A stretch of DNA of 62,403 bases from Clostridia bacterium (GCA_024403185.1 JAKSSG010000004.1:1-62403), one strand, 5' to 3'; positions 15,749-24,202 are shown, counted from the first letter of the stretch. Made by a program: numbers and translations. The notes: generated by a model from the letters alone, not told the origin.

Positions 15749-16807
15749 CTAAACTGTCATTTTGATACAGCATACATCGTCAACGTGTGTGGCAACTGCA
15801 TTCCAGTAAAGGCCGCCGCCAAAGCTTGACATTACCAGATTGGTATTGCTGAGCTTGTTCTCATCGTTCAGATCGTTCATGAGAAGTGAAATCGATGCGT
15901 TTGATGTATTGCCGTATTTTGTTATATTAATAGGGAATTTATCAGTACTTGACTTAGCCCTTTTAATAATCAGGTTTACCATGTACAGATTTGGCTGATG
16001 GAGCAGATAGTAATCAACATCATCTTCCTCCCAGCCGTGTTCTTTCCTGACCTCTTTCAGTATTCTCGGAACGGCTCTTGCTGCAAAATCAAATATGCTG
16101 TGGCCATCCATGTAATACTGGTCCATGCTCCTTCTGTTTCCGTATTCATCCTCTTTGACTATTGCCGTCTCCGGAGTCTTCGGATGTCTGAAACCGCTTG
16201 TAGGAAGAATCAGCTTCTCGTACTGGCTTCCGTCTGCGTACATTATTATTGTGGTAGGGTTTTCTTCTTCAGTGTATTCAAGAGCTACCGCTGCTCCCGC
16301 ATCACTGATCAGATATGCAAGACCGTAGTCCTGCTTTGAAGTCGTTCTGCGAACTGTGTTTCCCAGCAGAATAAGAACTCTCCTGCAGGCTCCCGTTTCA
16401 ATGAACTGGCTTCCCACTCCTATTGTATTTATGGATCCCGGACATCCCGAAGTAATGTCAATTGCTATGCAGTCGGTTGACAGTCCCAGCTTTCCCTGAA
16501 GAAAACATGCTGTTGCAGGAGTCGTGTAATCAGGTGTCTCCGTTGAGAAGATCAGTCCGTCAATGCTGTCCTTCTCCCAGCCGAGTTTCTCTATCAGAGC
16601 CTCGGCAACCGGGTAGCACAGATCCGCAGCGGTCTGATTGATATCAGCCTCATACAGATTGTTTATTCCCACATTGTTGTGCATTTTGTCAATTTTTTCT
16701 TTAGGAAAATAGTTGTCTTTGTCAACATCGTATATTGACATTTTGTTCTTTGGAAGTCCGCTTCCAACACCTACTATTTTCACATGGTTAGTTCTTATTA
16801 CCGGCAT
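15749..16807 (-). CDS. 3-oxoacyl-ACP synthase III (FabH-like)
   Basis: 352 residues with the full KAS III triad: Cys101 (ATACFLQG), His270 (YYLLHQPN) and Asn300 (YGNTSNAS). KAS III condenses an acyl-CoA starter with malonyl-ACP to give a 3-oxoacyl-ACP. The start overlaps the stop of fabD by one base (TAATG). The surrounding FabD, ACP and SDR suggest a dedicated short chain, for example acetoacetyl-ACP. Relatives of this subgroup also occur in secondary metabolism, and some act on other starters. Confidence 0.9.
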   Translation of the reverse strand: MPVIRTNHVKIVGVGSGLPKNKMSIYDVDKDNYFPKEKIDKMHNNVGINNLYEADINQTAADLCYPVAEALIEKLGWEKDSIDGLIFSTETPDYTTPATACFLQGKLGLSTDCIAIDITSGCPGSINTIGVGSQFIETGACRRVLILLGNTVRRTTSKQDYGLAYLISDAGAAVALEYTEEENPTTIIMYADGSQYEKLILPTSGFRHPKTPETAIVKEDEYGNRRSMDQYYMDGHSIFDFAARAVPRILKEVRKEHGWEEDDVDYYLLHQPNLYMVNLIIKRAKSSTDKFPINITKYGNTSNASISLLMNDLNDENKLSNTNLVMSSFGGGLYWNAVATHVDDVCCIKMTV

Positions 16808-17748
16808 TATTCTCTTCCTTTCATTATCTCTTTCAAGTCGTCTAAGTCCTGTATTTTTTCAACGCAGCAGGAAACATATTCCGCCTCATCCTTCAGTGTT
16901 TTATTGACATGCTTCATCAGAACCTGTCCCGGCCCTATTTCAATGAATGTATCAACACCGTCGTTATGAAGGTTTCTTATTGTCTGTTCCCACATTACCG
17001 GAGACATTGCCTGTCTGACAATTTTATCTTTAATCAGTTTGCTGTCCCTTTCCGCCTGTGCGTCTATGTTCATGTAAACGGGCACTTCGGTATCGTGAAT
17101 TTCCGTATTGTCAAATTCCTTTTTCAGAACATCAGTTACCGGCTCCATCATTTTACAGTGGAACGGGGCGCTGGTTCGGAGCGGTAAAGCTCTGACACCG
17201 TCAGCCTTTGCCAGCTTCCTGAACTGCTTTACTGCTGCCGCTTCACCTGATACAACTGTCTGGTTAGGGCAGTTCCAGTTTGCAGGTTCAACATAGCCGT
17301 CACATTTGCTGCAAAGTGATTCAATGTATTCTCTGTCGGAGCTTTCCAGTACAACCATGCCGCCTTCACCAACGGGCACGGCGTTCTGCATTGAATCAGC
17401 TCTTATCTGAACGATTCGGATTGCATCTTCAAATGAAATTCCGCCTGCAGCAACAAGTGCTGAATATTCTCCGAGAGAAAAGCCTGCAACGGCATCGAAG
17501 GAAATGCCTGCCTCTCTGAATGCCTCGAACATGGCGATTTCGCATGTAAGCATGCACGGCTGTGTGTTGTGTGTCAGGTCCAGTTCTTCATCTTCCCCGT
17601 TGAAACATACATCCGCAATTGATCTGCCCAGGATCCTTTCCGCTTCATCAAAGATCTCTTTTGATGAAGAAAGGCTGTCATGGAAATCCTTTGCCATTCC
17701 AACATACTGACTTCCCTGTCCGCTAAATAATAATGCTGTCTTTCCCAT
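16807..17748 (-). CDS. fabD: Malonyl-CoA:ACP transacylase
   Basis: 313 residues, the usual FabD length. N-terminal GQGSQYVGM, nucleophile Ser91 in GFSLGEYSA, a conserved Arg in QIRADSMQ, and His197 in APFHCKMM. It loads malonyl groups onto ACP. It is 8 nt after the fusion gene and coupled to the KAS III gene. It may be a pathway-specific copy; whether the genome has another fabD cannot be judged here. Confidence 0.93.
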   Translation of the reverse strand: MGKTALLFSGQGSQYVGMAKDFHDSLSSSKEIFDEAERILGRSIADVCFNGEDEELDLTHNTQPCMLTCEIAMFEAFREAGISFDAVAGFSLGEYSALVAAGGISFEDAIRIVQIRADSMQNAVPVGEGGMVVLESSDREYIESLCSKCDGYVEPANWNCPNQTVVSGEAAAVKQFRKLAKADGVRALPLRTSAPFHCKMMEPVTDVLKKEFDNTEIHDTEVPVYMNIDAQAERDSKLIKDKIVRQAMSPVMWEQTIRNLHNDGVDTFIEIGPGQVLMKHVNKTLKDEAEYVSCCVEKIQDLDDLKEIMKGRE

Positions 17749-17756
17749 TAAATATA

Positions 17757-19574
17757 CTATTCTCCCATTATTGTTTTAAGTGCTGCCACAAGTGCCTTGT
17801 TTTCTTCAGGCTTCTTGATGGCAACAGAGATAAATTCTCTCTTGTCATACATGTGCTTATGTGAAAGATCCTTTACGAAGATCTTGTATTCTTCAAGCAG
17901 CTCGTTTGTAATGTCCCTGGCCAGCTTTCCGTAAAGTATTTCAACCATTACGAAGTTACCCTGGGTCTCATATACCTTGATTCCACTGATCTTCTGAAGA
18001 TCTCCGATGAATTCATCCTTGGTTTCGTGGAAGGTCTGCATGGCTGCCTTGTATGCCTTCTTGTATTTTCCGACAATCTGCATGTAGCACTCGGCAATTG
18101 AGTTAATGTTCCAGATTGCCACGTCGTTCTTGATGTCAACTATCAGCTTTTCATCAGATGAAGCAAGAATTCCAAGTCTGAGCCCCGGAACACCGTGCGC
18201 CTTGGAAATGCTCCTTATGATGATCAGATTAGGATACTCTGCTATTACGTCGTGATCCAGCAGAAGGTTGTCCTCCTCATCTGCATATACACTGAATGTA
18301 TCGTCAAGAATCAGTCTGATGTTCTTTCCCTTTGCCCAGTCGAGCAGCTTTATCATGTCTGCCTTTGGAATGTAGTTTCCTGTAGGGTAATCCGGATTGC
18401 AAATAACCAGACCGTCAACGGCATTCTCATTGAAGAATTCAATCAGGTCATCGGCGGAATATCTGAAGCCTTCCTCTTCCGGCTTGAATACCACATGTTC
18501 CTTTTCCTGATATCTCTTCAGGTATTCCTCGAATGACGGATTAATGAATCCAAGCTTTCCGTCAATCTTTTCCATCAGCGACTTGATGAGTTCGGATGCT
18601 CCGTTGCCGATTACAATCTGCTCCTGCTTGATGTCATAGAGCTTTGATGCAAGCAGTGTATTGATAGTCATTCCCGACGGATATGATGTTACCAGCTTTT
18701 CAACGTTTGCCTTGATTTCCTCCAGCAGCTTCTGGTTAGGGAAGTGCGGGTGGTTGAGATAGCAGAAGTCCAGCATCTTAGGATATCTCCAGTATCCTCC
18801 GTATCTTCTTCTCAGAAGCTGTCCCTTCTTTTCCTTCTCCGGTGTGAACAGAACCGATGCAATATCCAGGTCCTGAAGGTCATCTACTTCGTACCACAGG
18901 TCGCCGTCCAGTCTCATCCCCTTGATTGTTGATTCATCCAGCATTGTAATCATGCCGAGAACCGCTTCATAATATTCATTGAGACCGAGAGCGCTCTGAT
19001 ATGCATCGAGGAAAGGTACGTAATGTGTTACTGAAAATTCCTTTCCGAACTTGTAAATGTTAACGGTCTTGAATACTTCGTCCGCATCCTTGAAGTCAAA
19101 CTTCTTTCCCGGAATGAACTGTACAATGTCATCGCTTTCATTCAGCTTGACAACAGTTCCGTCCATCCAGCTTTCATACTTGTCAACTACAGCAAGTGTA
19201 TCTCTTGGATCATCAACCAGCTTCTGAAGGACGCTGTCTTCAAAGATCAGGTCTGATTCGAGAAGAAGCGTATCATCCTCCAGCATGTAATCCTTGGCCA
19301 GAGCCAGTGAATAGATGTTGTTGGTCTTGTCGTATACCGGGTTGTCCACATATTCAACTTTTGTGCTTATTCCCAGATCCTCGATGTAATCAATCAGCTG
19401 CTGACCTCTGTAGCCGACAACCACTATGATTTTTTCCAGGCCGAGATTGTCAAGCTGACTCATCATTCTGTCGATGAGTCCAACGCCATTAACCTTTACC
19501 ATGCATTTTGTGTTGTACTGAGTTAATGATTTAAGTCTGCTTCCCATTCCGGCAGCTAAGATAATTGCTTGCAT
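17757..19574 (-). CDS. Nucleotidyltransferase-aminotransferase fusion
   Basis: 605 residues, two enzymes in one chain. Residues 1 to about 235 are a LicC-like nucleotidyltransferase: LAAGMGSRLKSLTQYNTKCM and VVVGYRGQQL are the NTP-binding segments, and ESDLIFED carries the metal Asp. Residues about 255-605 are a class I/II PLP enzyme with the lysine near 455 in SISKAHGVPGLRLG and VICNPDYPTGN upstream, close to histidinol-phosphate aminotransferase and CobD-type decarboxylases. Fusions of this kind are known from activation of aminoethylphosphonate, where a CTP transferase is joined to a transaminase. Here it may make a CDP-activated phospho- or phosphono-amino alcohol for LicD. No PEP mutase or phosphonopyruvate decarboxylase gene is in the window. 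Confidence 0.85.
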   Translation of the reverse strand: MQAIILAAGMGSRLKSLTQYNTKCMVKVNGVGLIDRMMSQLDNLGLEKIIVVVGYRGQQLIDYIEDLGISTKVEYVDNPVYDKTNNIYSLALAKDYMLEDDTLLLESDLIFEDSVLQKLVDDPRDTLAVVDKYESWMDGTVVKLNESDDIVQFIPGKKFDFKDADEVFKTVNIYKFGKEFSVTHYVPFLDAYQSALGLNEYYEAVLGMITMLDESTIKGMRLDGDLWYEVDDLQDLDIASVLFTPEKEKKGQLLRRRYGGYWRYPKMLDFCYLNHPHFPNQKLLEEIKANVEKLVTSYPSGMTINTLLASKLYDIKQEQIVIGNGASELIKSLMEKIDGKLGFINPSFEEYLKRYQEKEHVVFKPEEEGFRYSADDLIEFFNENAVDGLVICNPDYPTGNYIPKADMIKLLDWAKGKNIRLILDDTFSVYADEEDNLLLDHDVIAEYPNLIIIRSISKAHGVPGLRLGILASSDEKLIVDIKNDVAIWNINSIAECYMQIVGKYKKAYKAAMQTFHETKDEFIGDLQKISGIKVYETQGNFVMVEILYGKLARDITNELLEEYKIFVKDLSHKHMYDKREFISVAIKKPEENKALVAALKTIMGE

Positions 19575-19637
19575 TTTTACACTCCTTCTTAATAATAATA
19601 CACTGTTAAAACTTTTCTCTTTTCCGGATATCAGTCA

Positions 19638-20381
19638 TCATTTCCTGCTGTTGCATTTCTTGAATATTCTGATGCCCTCTTCAATATCGCCATCATGAAT
19701 TATTGTTCCGTTATCGATTACAATTACTCTGTCGGCGGCCTTTCTTATGTATTTCGGTCTGTTTGAAATAAGAAGTGCCGTAACATCCCTGTTTTCATCC
19801 AGATATTTTTCCACTCTCTCCATGCATTTTTCAGCGACATAGTTTCCGCCGCCGCCAAACATGTCGTCAATGACGAGGACATCCGTTTCGACATTAAGCC
19901 CGACTTCCAGCGACACGAGTGCCGGGGAGCCCTTTGGCGCTCTCTTCATCGGCAGATCTGCAAATGATTCAATCTCAGCAAACTGAAGTATTTCGTCGAC
20001 GTGGGGTTCGATATCCTTTCTGCTGATTCCGACAGCGTTGGCCCTGCAGAAAATGTTTTCCCTGCATGTGAATTCCATATCCATTCCTGCCTTTGCATCA
20101 ATCATCACGTTTTTTCTGCCCCTTACGCGAACCTTCCCTGAGGATGGCCCGGTTATGCCTGCTATGATTTTTGCCAGAGTGCTGCGCCCTGAATCAACGA
20201 CTCCCATGAGAGCGACACGTTCACCGTCCGCTATCTCCAGTGACACTTCATTAAGCGCATATTTGATTTCGGCCGGTTCTCTGCCGAACATGACGCCCTT
20301 GATTCTTTCTATATTCTTGCTGTAGACATTGAATCGCTTTGATACATTATCCAGTTTTATTGCTGATTTCTTTTCACTCAT
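19638..20381 (-). CDS. TagH/KpsT-like ABC transporter ATPase with degenerate motifs
   Basis: 247 residues, similar in order to polysaccharide-export ATPases (KRFNVYSKNIERIKGVMF, then LNEVSLEIADGERVALMG). Key motifs are altered. Walker A reads GVVDSGRST, with Gly to Asp and the essential Lys to Arg; the signature region reads KGSPALVSLEVG; Walker B reads DVLVIDDMF, with Asp in place of the catalytic Glu. The C-terminal H-loop region reads VTALLISNRPKYIRKAAD, with no His. It follows its permease gene by 7 nt. It may hydrolyse ATP poorly or act with a second ATPase. The family call is firm; activity is doubtful. Confidence 0.85.
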   Translation of the reverse strand: MSEKKSAIKLDNVSKRFNVYSKNIERIKGVMFGREPAEIKYALNEVSLEIADGERVALMGVVDSGRSTLAKIIAGITGPSSGKVRVRGRKNVMIDAKAGMDMEFTCRENIFCRANAVGISRKDIEPHVDEILQFAEIESFADLPMKRAPKGSPALVSLEVGLNVETDVLVIDDMFGGGGNYVAEKCMERVEKYLDENRDVTALLISNRPKYIRKAADRVIVIDNGTIIHDGDIEEGIRIFKKCNSRK

Positions 20382-20388
20382 ATTATTC

Positions 20389-21198
20389 CTAAATTATATC
20401 CGGCAGCCTTTTAATAAGCTTCTTGTACAGAAGAACGGATACGGCCGCCATGATTACAAGCACAATCAGGAAACATCCCAGCTTAAGCGGTTCCTCCCAG
20501 AACCATATGTGCCTGCAGAATGCATTTCTGTATCCCTCAACGATGTATGTTATCGGATTGAACAGGAATACGGTCTTGATGGTTGGGTTCAGACTGTTTA
20601 CGTCAAACAGTATGGCCGAAAGCCAGAATACCATCTGGTTTATTACCTGCAGGAAATTGTAAAAGTCCCTGTAGATAATGGATATTATCCCGGTTCCTAT
20701 GCTCCAGAAAACTGACATTATCAGCATCAGCAGCATGTAGAACAGAGTCTGAATCCAGTAAATGCTCGGCCAGGTCTGGAAGATGAAGCATACGATTATC
20801 CCCAGTACCAGCATGCCGAAATGTATTGTCAGATACGAAAGAGAAACCGAGGTCGGCAATGTGCTGATCGGATAGTTTGTCTTGGAAACCAGCGGTGCGT
20901 ACTTCTTTAAGCAGTTTGCCCCGTTCAGAATCATGTCGCGCATGTAGAAAAATGATATCATTCCTATCGTGAGCCACACGAAATAAGGGCACTCCAGGCC
21001 CGGAACCTCCTTGGCGGCTCTGAAACCGATGGTAATGGCAACATAAAATACCACAATGTACATGCATGGCTTGGCAAACATCCAGAGCAGTCCCATGTCC
21101 GATCCTCGAAACTGCTTCCTCTGATGCATCTTCGCCAGTTCCAGCATCTGTCCTCTATGTTCAATATTCTCTTTTATAATGTTAATCAGAGTATTCAT
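20389..21198 (-). CDS. TagG/KpsM-like ABC-2 permease, polysaccharide export
   Basis: 269 residues with six predicted membrane helices. The N-terminal amphipathic stretch QFRGSDMGLLWMFAKP and the C-terminal LFNPITYIVEGYRNA are hallmarks of ABC-2 exporters for teichoic acid and O-antigen. It would move a lipid-linked polymer across the membrane together with the ATPase encoded 7 nt downstream. The MBOAT gene ends 5 nt upstream. No other polymer exporter of the ABC type is in the window, so it could serve the glycerol-phosphate polymer too; that is inference. Confidence 0.9.
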   Translation of the reverse strand: MNTLINIIKENIEHRGQMLELAKMHQRKQFRGSDMGLLWMFAKPCMYIVVFYVAITIGFRAAKEVPGLECPYFVWLTIGMISFFYMRDMILNGANCLKKYAPLVSKTNYPISTLPTSVSLSYLTIHFGMLVLGIIVCFIFQTWPSIYWIQTLFYMLLMLIMSVFWSIGTGIISIIYRDFYNFLQVINQMVFWLSAILFDVNSLNPTIKTVFLFNPITYIVEGYRNAFCRHIWFWEEPLKLGCFLIVLVIMAAVSVLLYKKLIKRLPDII

Positions 21199-21203
21199 CT
21201 TCT

Positions 21204-22796
21204 CTAAAATCCCCTGTAAATAAATGCCGCAGCATCATATCCCGGGCCGTAGATTCCAAGGCTCAGTATCAGTGCAAAAGCAGCCAGCAGAATTGCCCAT
21301 CTCAGCGGAAGCGGCTTTTCATCCAGCATCTGCCTGAAGCCTTTGTTTCCGTCTCCTCCGTTTAACCTCATGTCCTTTTCCTGAATCAGGCTGACCGCAA
21401 ACCATATGATGCAGCACACGAGTATGATCAGGAAGTCAGCACCTGTCAGTCCCAGACTCATTACTGTTTCACTGAAAGGCACCCCGTGGTTCAGCCTGAA
21501 CATTGAGAAGAACATGCTGATTGCCACTCCGAAGGACGCCGCCTTCGGGAAAATTCTTCCGCAAACGACGATGAAGAATGTACGTATGATCTGGAAGAGC
21601 TTCCACGCCTTTGATTCGGCTTTGATGTGAAGCTTCTCCATGGCCGCCTTCAGAAGCGGCTCGCACAGGAGTCCCAGAACTATGACGGTACCGTTATACA
21701 GACCATATGCCACATACTTGAACTCTGCCCCGTGCCATAAACCGATGGTAATGAATGTGCAGTACTGTGCAACTATTACCGGGAACAGTTTGCCGATGCG
21801 GTCGCCGAAGACGTTTCTCAGGCTTTTTCCCAGCTTGCCGAAGAACTTGGACATCGCCACCGGATAGAAAATGTAATCTCTGCACCAGTGAGACAATGAA
21901 ATGTGCCATCTGTTCCAGAACTCGGACAGGTTATGGGAGAAATAAGGTCTCATGAAGTTATGAGTCATTTCTATTCCCATGCACTGCGCCACACCTCTGG
22001 CAATATCTATTCCGCCGCTGAAGTCCGCGTATATCTGTATTGTGTAGAACAGCAGTGCCACAAATACTGCTCCACCTGTATATTCTGTGTAATTGTCAAA
22101 TACCTCGCTGCAGAGTATTGCAACTCTGTCAGCTATTACGAGTTTCTTGAAGAAGCCCCAGAGAATGAGCTGTGCTCCTCGTGTCAGATTGCTGTAGTCA
22201 AATCTGTGACCCTCATAAAGCTGATGCGCCAGCTGATCGTGTCTCGAAATCGGACCCTGAATTATCTGAGGGAAGAATGCGGTAAACAGTGCAAATTTGG
22301 CAATGTTTCTGTCCGGCTCAATCTTGTTTCTGTACAGGTCAAATATGTATGCCGCCGACTGAAATGTGTAGAATGATATTCCAAGCGGAATCAGCAGTTC
22401 GCCTGCGTCGAAGATTCCCGCAGCCTGAAGGTAATATCTGAAATACTTCAGTACCGCCAGCACTCCGAAATTCAGAATCAGAATCAGAGCAACCATCTTT
22501 CTCTTCCTGCTCTGGGAGGCTGCCTTTGCGGCTTTCTTCTCTTCTCTGGACATCTCTGCCTTGTGCTCGTCCATGTATGCCTTATGTCCCGCATTGCAGT
22601 TTCCGATATAGAGCCCGCCGAGATATGTAATTACCGTTGTAAGCAGCACGAACACGAAGGTCTTCGGGCTGGATATAAGGTAAAAGGCATAGCTGGCTGC
22701 AAGCAGAACAACCCATCTGAAATTAACAGGAATAATGTAATACAGAATTACGGTTGCAAGCGCAAATATTAAAAAATTCAGAGATGTAAACGCCAT
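21204..22796 (-). CDS. MBOAT O-acyltransferase with C-terminal acyl-shuttle motif
   Basis: 530 residues, 11 or more membrane helices. The MBOAT catalytic His is in TIGLWHGAEFKY (about residue 354); the conserved FFPQIIQGPISR and WNRWHISLSHWCRDY segments fit the DltB/AlgI branch. It accepts a cytoplasmic acyl thioester and passes the acyl group outward. The last six residues are FIYRGF, matching the hexapeptide whose Tyr carries the acyl group in Dlt-type systems (known from work on DltX and fused MBOATs). An ACP gene lies 25 nt upstream, the likely donor. Closely related to the MBOAT at 31540-33087. The acyl group is unknown. Confidence 0.92.
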   Translation of the reverse strand: MAFTSLNFLIFALATVILYYIIPVNFRWVVLLAASYAFYLISSPKTFVFVLLTTVITYLGGLYIGNCNAGHKAYMDEHKAEMSREEKKAAKAASQSRKRKMVALILILNFGVLAVLKYFRYYLQAAGIFDAGELLIPLGISFYTFQSAAYIFDLYRNKIEPDRNIAKFALFTAFFPQIIQGPISRHDQLAHQLYEGHRFDYSNLTRGAQLILWGFFKKLVIADRVAILCSEVFDNYTEYTGGAVFVALLFYTIQIYADFSGGIDIARGVAQCMGIEMTHNFMRPYFSHNLSEFWNRWHISLSHWCRDYIFYPVAMSKFFGKLGKSLRNVFGDRIGKLFPVIVAQYCTFITIGLWHGAEFKYVAYGLYNGTVIVLGLLCEPLLKAAMEKLHIKAESKAWKLFQIIRTFFIVVCGRIFPKAASFGVAISMFFSMFRLNHGVPFSETVMSLGLTGADFLIILVCCIIWFAVSLIQEKDMRLNGGDGNKGFRQMLDEKPLPLRWAILLAAFALILSLGIYGPGYDAAAFIYRGF

Positions 22797-22821
22797 TTAG
22801 GTATTTGCCTCTTTTCGTTAT

Positions 22822-23049
22822 TTATTCCTGAGCTGTTTCAATGAGCTTTACCATTGCGTCAACTGAATTGAAGTTTTCCGGAACCAGGTCCTCAACTGAT
22901 ATTTCAACGTCAAATTCATCATTGAATTCTCCAACGATTGCAACGATGTCCAGTGATGCCAGAATGTTGTCATCGATCAGCTTTGTTTCGTTTTCAAAAT
23001 CAATGTCTCCTCTGATTTCCGTAAGTATTTCCAGTACTGTTTCTCTCAT
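22822..23049 (-). CDS. Acyl carrier protein, DltC-like partner of MBOAT
   Basis: 75 residues from the ATG preceded by AAGGAG; the frame is open upstream but that part overlaps rmlB. The attachment Ser32 sits in ILASLDIVAIVGEF, close to the DSLxxVE motif, and FDVEISVEDLVPENF matches ACP helix II-III. It lies between rmlB (17 nt) and the MBOAT gene, the same arrangement as carrier and MBOAT in dlt operons. It differs clearly from the second ACP at 15514-15732, so the operon has two carriers, perhaps one for synthesis and one for transfer. Confidence 0.88.
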   Translation of the reverse strand: MRETVLEILTEIRGDIDFENETKLIDDNILASLDIVAIVGEFNDEFDVEISVEDLVPENFNSVDAMVKLIETAQE

Positions 23050-23066
23050 TTCATGTCTCCTTGTGT

Positions 23067-24104
23067 TTATCTGTTTGAATACATCTTTTCGTAATATTCC
23101 TGATACTCGCCGCTGATGATGTTCTTCCACCAGCTTTCATTTTCCAGGTACCAGTCGATTGTCTGTCTTATTCCGTCCTTGAACATTGTCGTCGGAAGCC
23201 AGCCCAGTTCATCGTGAATCTTTGTCGGATCAATTGCATATCTCAGGTCATGACCCTTTCTGTCTCCGACAAATGTAATGAGGCTTTCAGGTTTGCCGAC
23301 CTGTTCCAGAATGATCTTTACCACATCCAGATTTGATTTCTCATTGTGGCCGCCAATGTTGTAAACTTCTCCGACCTTTCCTTCATGGATTATAAGGTCG
23401 ATTGCTCTGCAGTGATCTTCCACATAGAGCCAGTCACGAACGTTTTCCCCTGTGCCGTATACCGGAAGATCCTTGTCCGCCAGAGCGTTGGCAATCATGA
23501 GCGGGATAAGCTTTTCCGGGAACTGATAAGGTCCGTAGTTGTTTGAACATCTGCTGATGCTTACCGGCAGGCCGAATGTCCTGTGATAGGCCATTACCAG
23601 AAGATCAGCCGAAGCCTTTGAAGCCGAATAAGGGCTTGATGCCGTTATCGGCATGTCCTCGGTAAAGAACAGGTCCGGTCTGTCCAGCGGAAGGTCGCCG
23701 TAGACTTCATCTGTTCCAACCTGGTGGTATCTGTCTATGCCGAATTCGTTGCAGGCATCCATGAGCACCTGGGTTCCCAGAATGTTTGTCTTCAGGAAAA
23801 TTCCAGGGTCTTCTATGGATCTGTCCACATGGGATTCTGCCGCGAAATTCACAACGATGTTAAACGGTACACCCTTTTCCGCTTCCTCTCTGAAAAGCCC
23901 GAACACCGCGTCTCTGTCGGCAACATCTCCCTTTACGAATCTGAATTTAGGGTTGTCCATTACCGGTGCCAGAGTCTCAAGGTTTCCCGCATATGTCAGA
24001 TTGTCAAGACATACAATGTCGTAATCCGGATGCTCGTCCAGCATGTAAAATACGAAATTTGCACCTATGAATCCGGCTCCGCCCGTAACTAGTATTTTCA
24101 TCAT
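23067..24104 (-). CDS. rfbB: dTDP-glucose 4,6-dehydratase
   Basis: 345 residues. An extended SDR with the NAD motif GGAGFIGANF, the family-specific LDNLTYAGNLETL, the catalytic GTDEVYGDL (Thr-Asp-Glu) and Tyr-x3-Lys in SPYSASK, and RCSNNYGPYQFPEKL. It makes dTDP-4-keto-6-deoxyglucose. The partner RmlA is encoded at 52901-53764 with a WecE-like transaminase; rmlC and rmlD are absent from the window, which argues against dTDP-rhamnose as the only product. It is the first gene of the 14-gene operon, with a GAGGT RBS and two possible Met starts in tandem. Confidence 0.95.
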   Translation of the reverse strand: MMKILVTGGAGFIGANFVFYMLDEHPDYDIVCLDNLTYAGNLETLAPVMDNPKFRFVKGDVADRDAVFGLFREEAEKGVPFNIVVNFAAESHVDRSIEDPGIFLKTNILGTQVLMDACNEFGIDRYHQVGTDEVYGDLPLDRPDLFFTEDMPITASSPYSASKASADLLVMAYHRTFGLPVSISRCSNNYGPYQFPEKLIPLMIANALADKDLPVYGTGENVRDWLYVEDHCRAIDLIIHEGKVGEVYNIGGHNEKSNLDVVKIILEQVGKPESLITFVGDRKGHDLRYAIDPTKIHDELGWLPTTMFKDGIRQTIDWYLENESWWKNIISGEYQEYYEKMYSNR

Positions 24105-24140
24105 TATTTACCTCTTTTTTTCCATACTCATACATAATGG

Positions 24141-24149
24141 ATTATACCA
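24141..24149 (-). promoter_or_regulatory. Extended -10 promoter of the 14-gene operon
   Basis: TGGTATAAT on the minus strand followed by CCATTATGTATGAG. The -35 is poor. This promoter probably drives rmlB through the racemase gene, since no terminator is seen until 10320. Confidence 0.65.
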
Positions 24150-24183
24150 TTATTCATATGGAAATGCTACTTAATTATGCGCA

Positions 24184-24199
24184 TTAAAGAGCTCTTTAA
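24184..24199. repeat. 16-bp perfect palindrome upstream of the rmlB promoter
   Basis: TTAAAGAGCTCTTTAA, flanked by further near-symmetric bases. It lies about 35 bp upstream of the extended -10 and next to the terminator of the neighbouring operon. It could be an operator; nothing more can be said. Confidence 0.4.
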
Positions 24200-24202
24200 A
24201 AT

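Noticed and set aside
10345-24104. Polyketide or siderophore biosynthesis cluster
   Set aside because: FabD, KAS III and ACP are single small proteins; no modular PKS or NRPS, and the LicD, MBOAT and ABC-2 genes point to the envelope.
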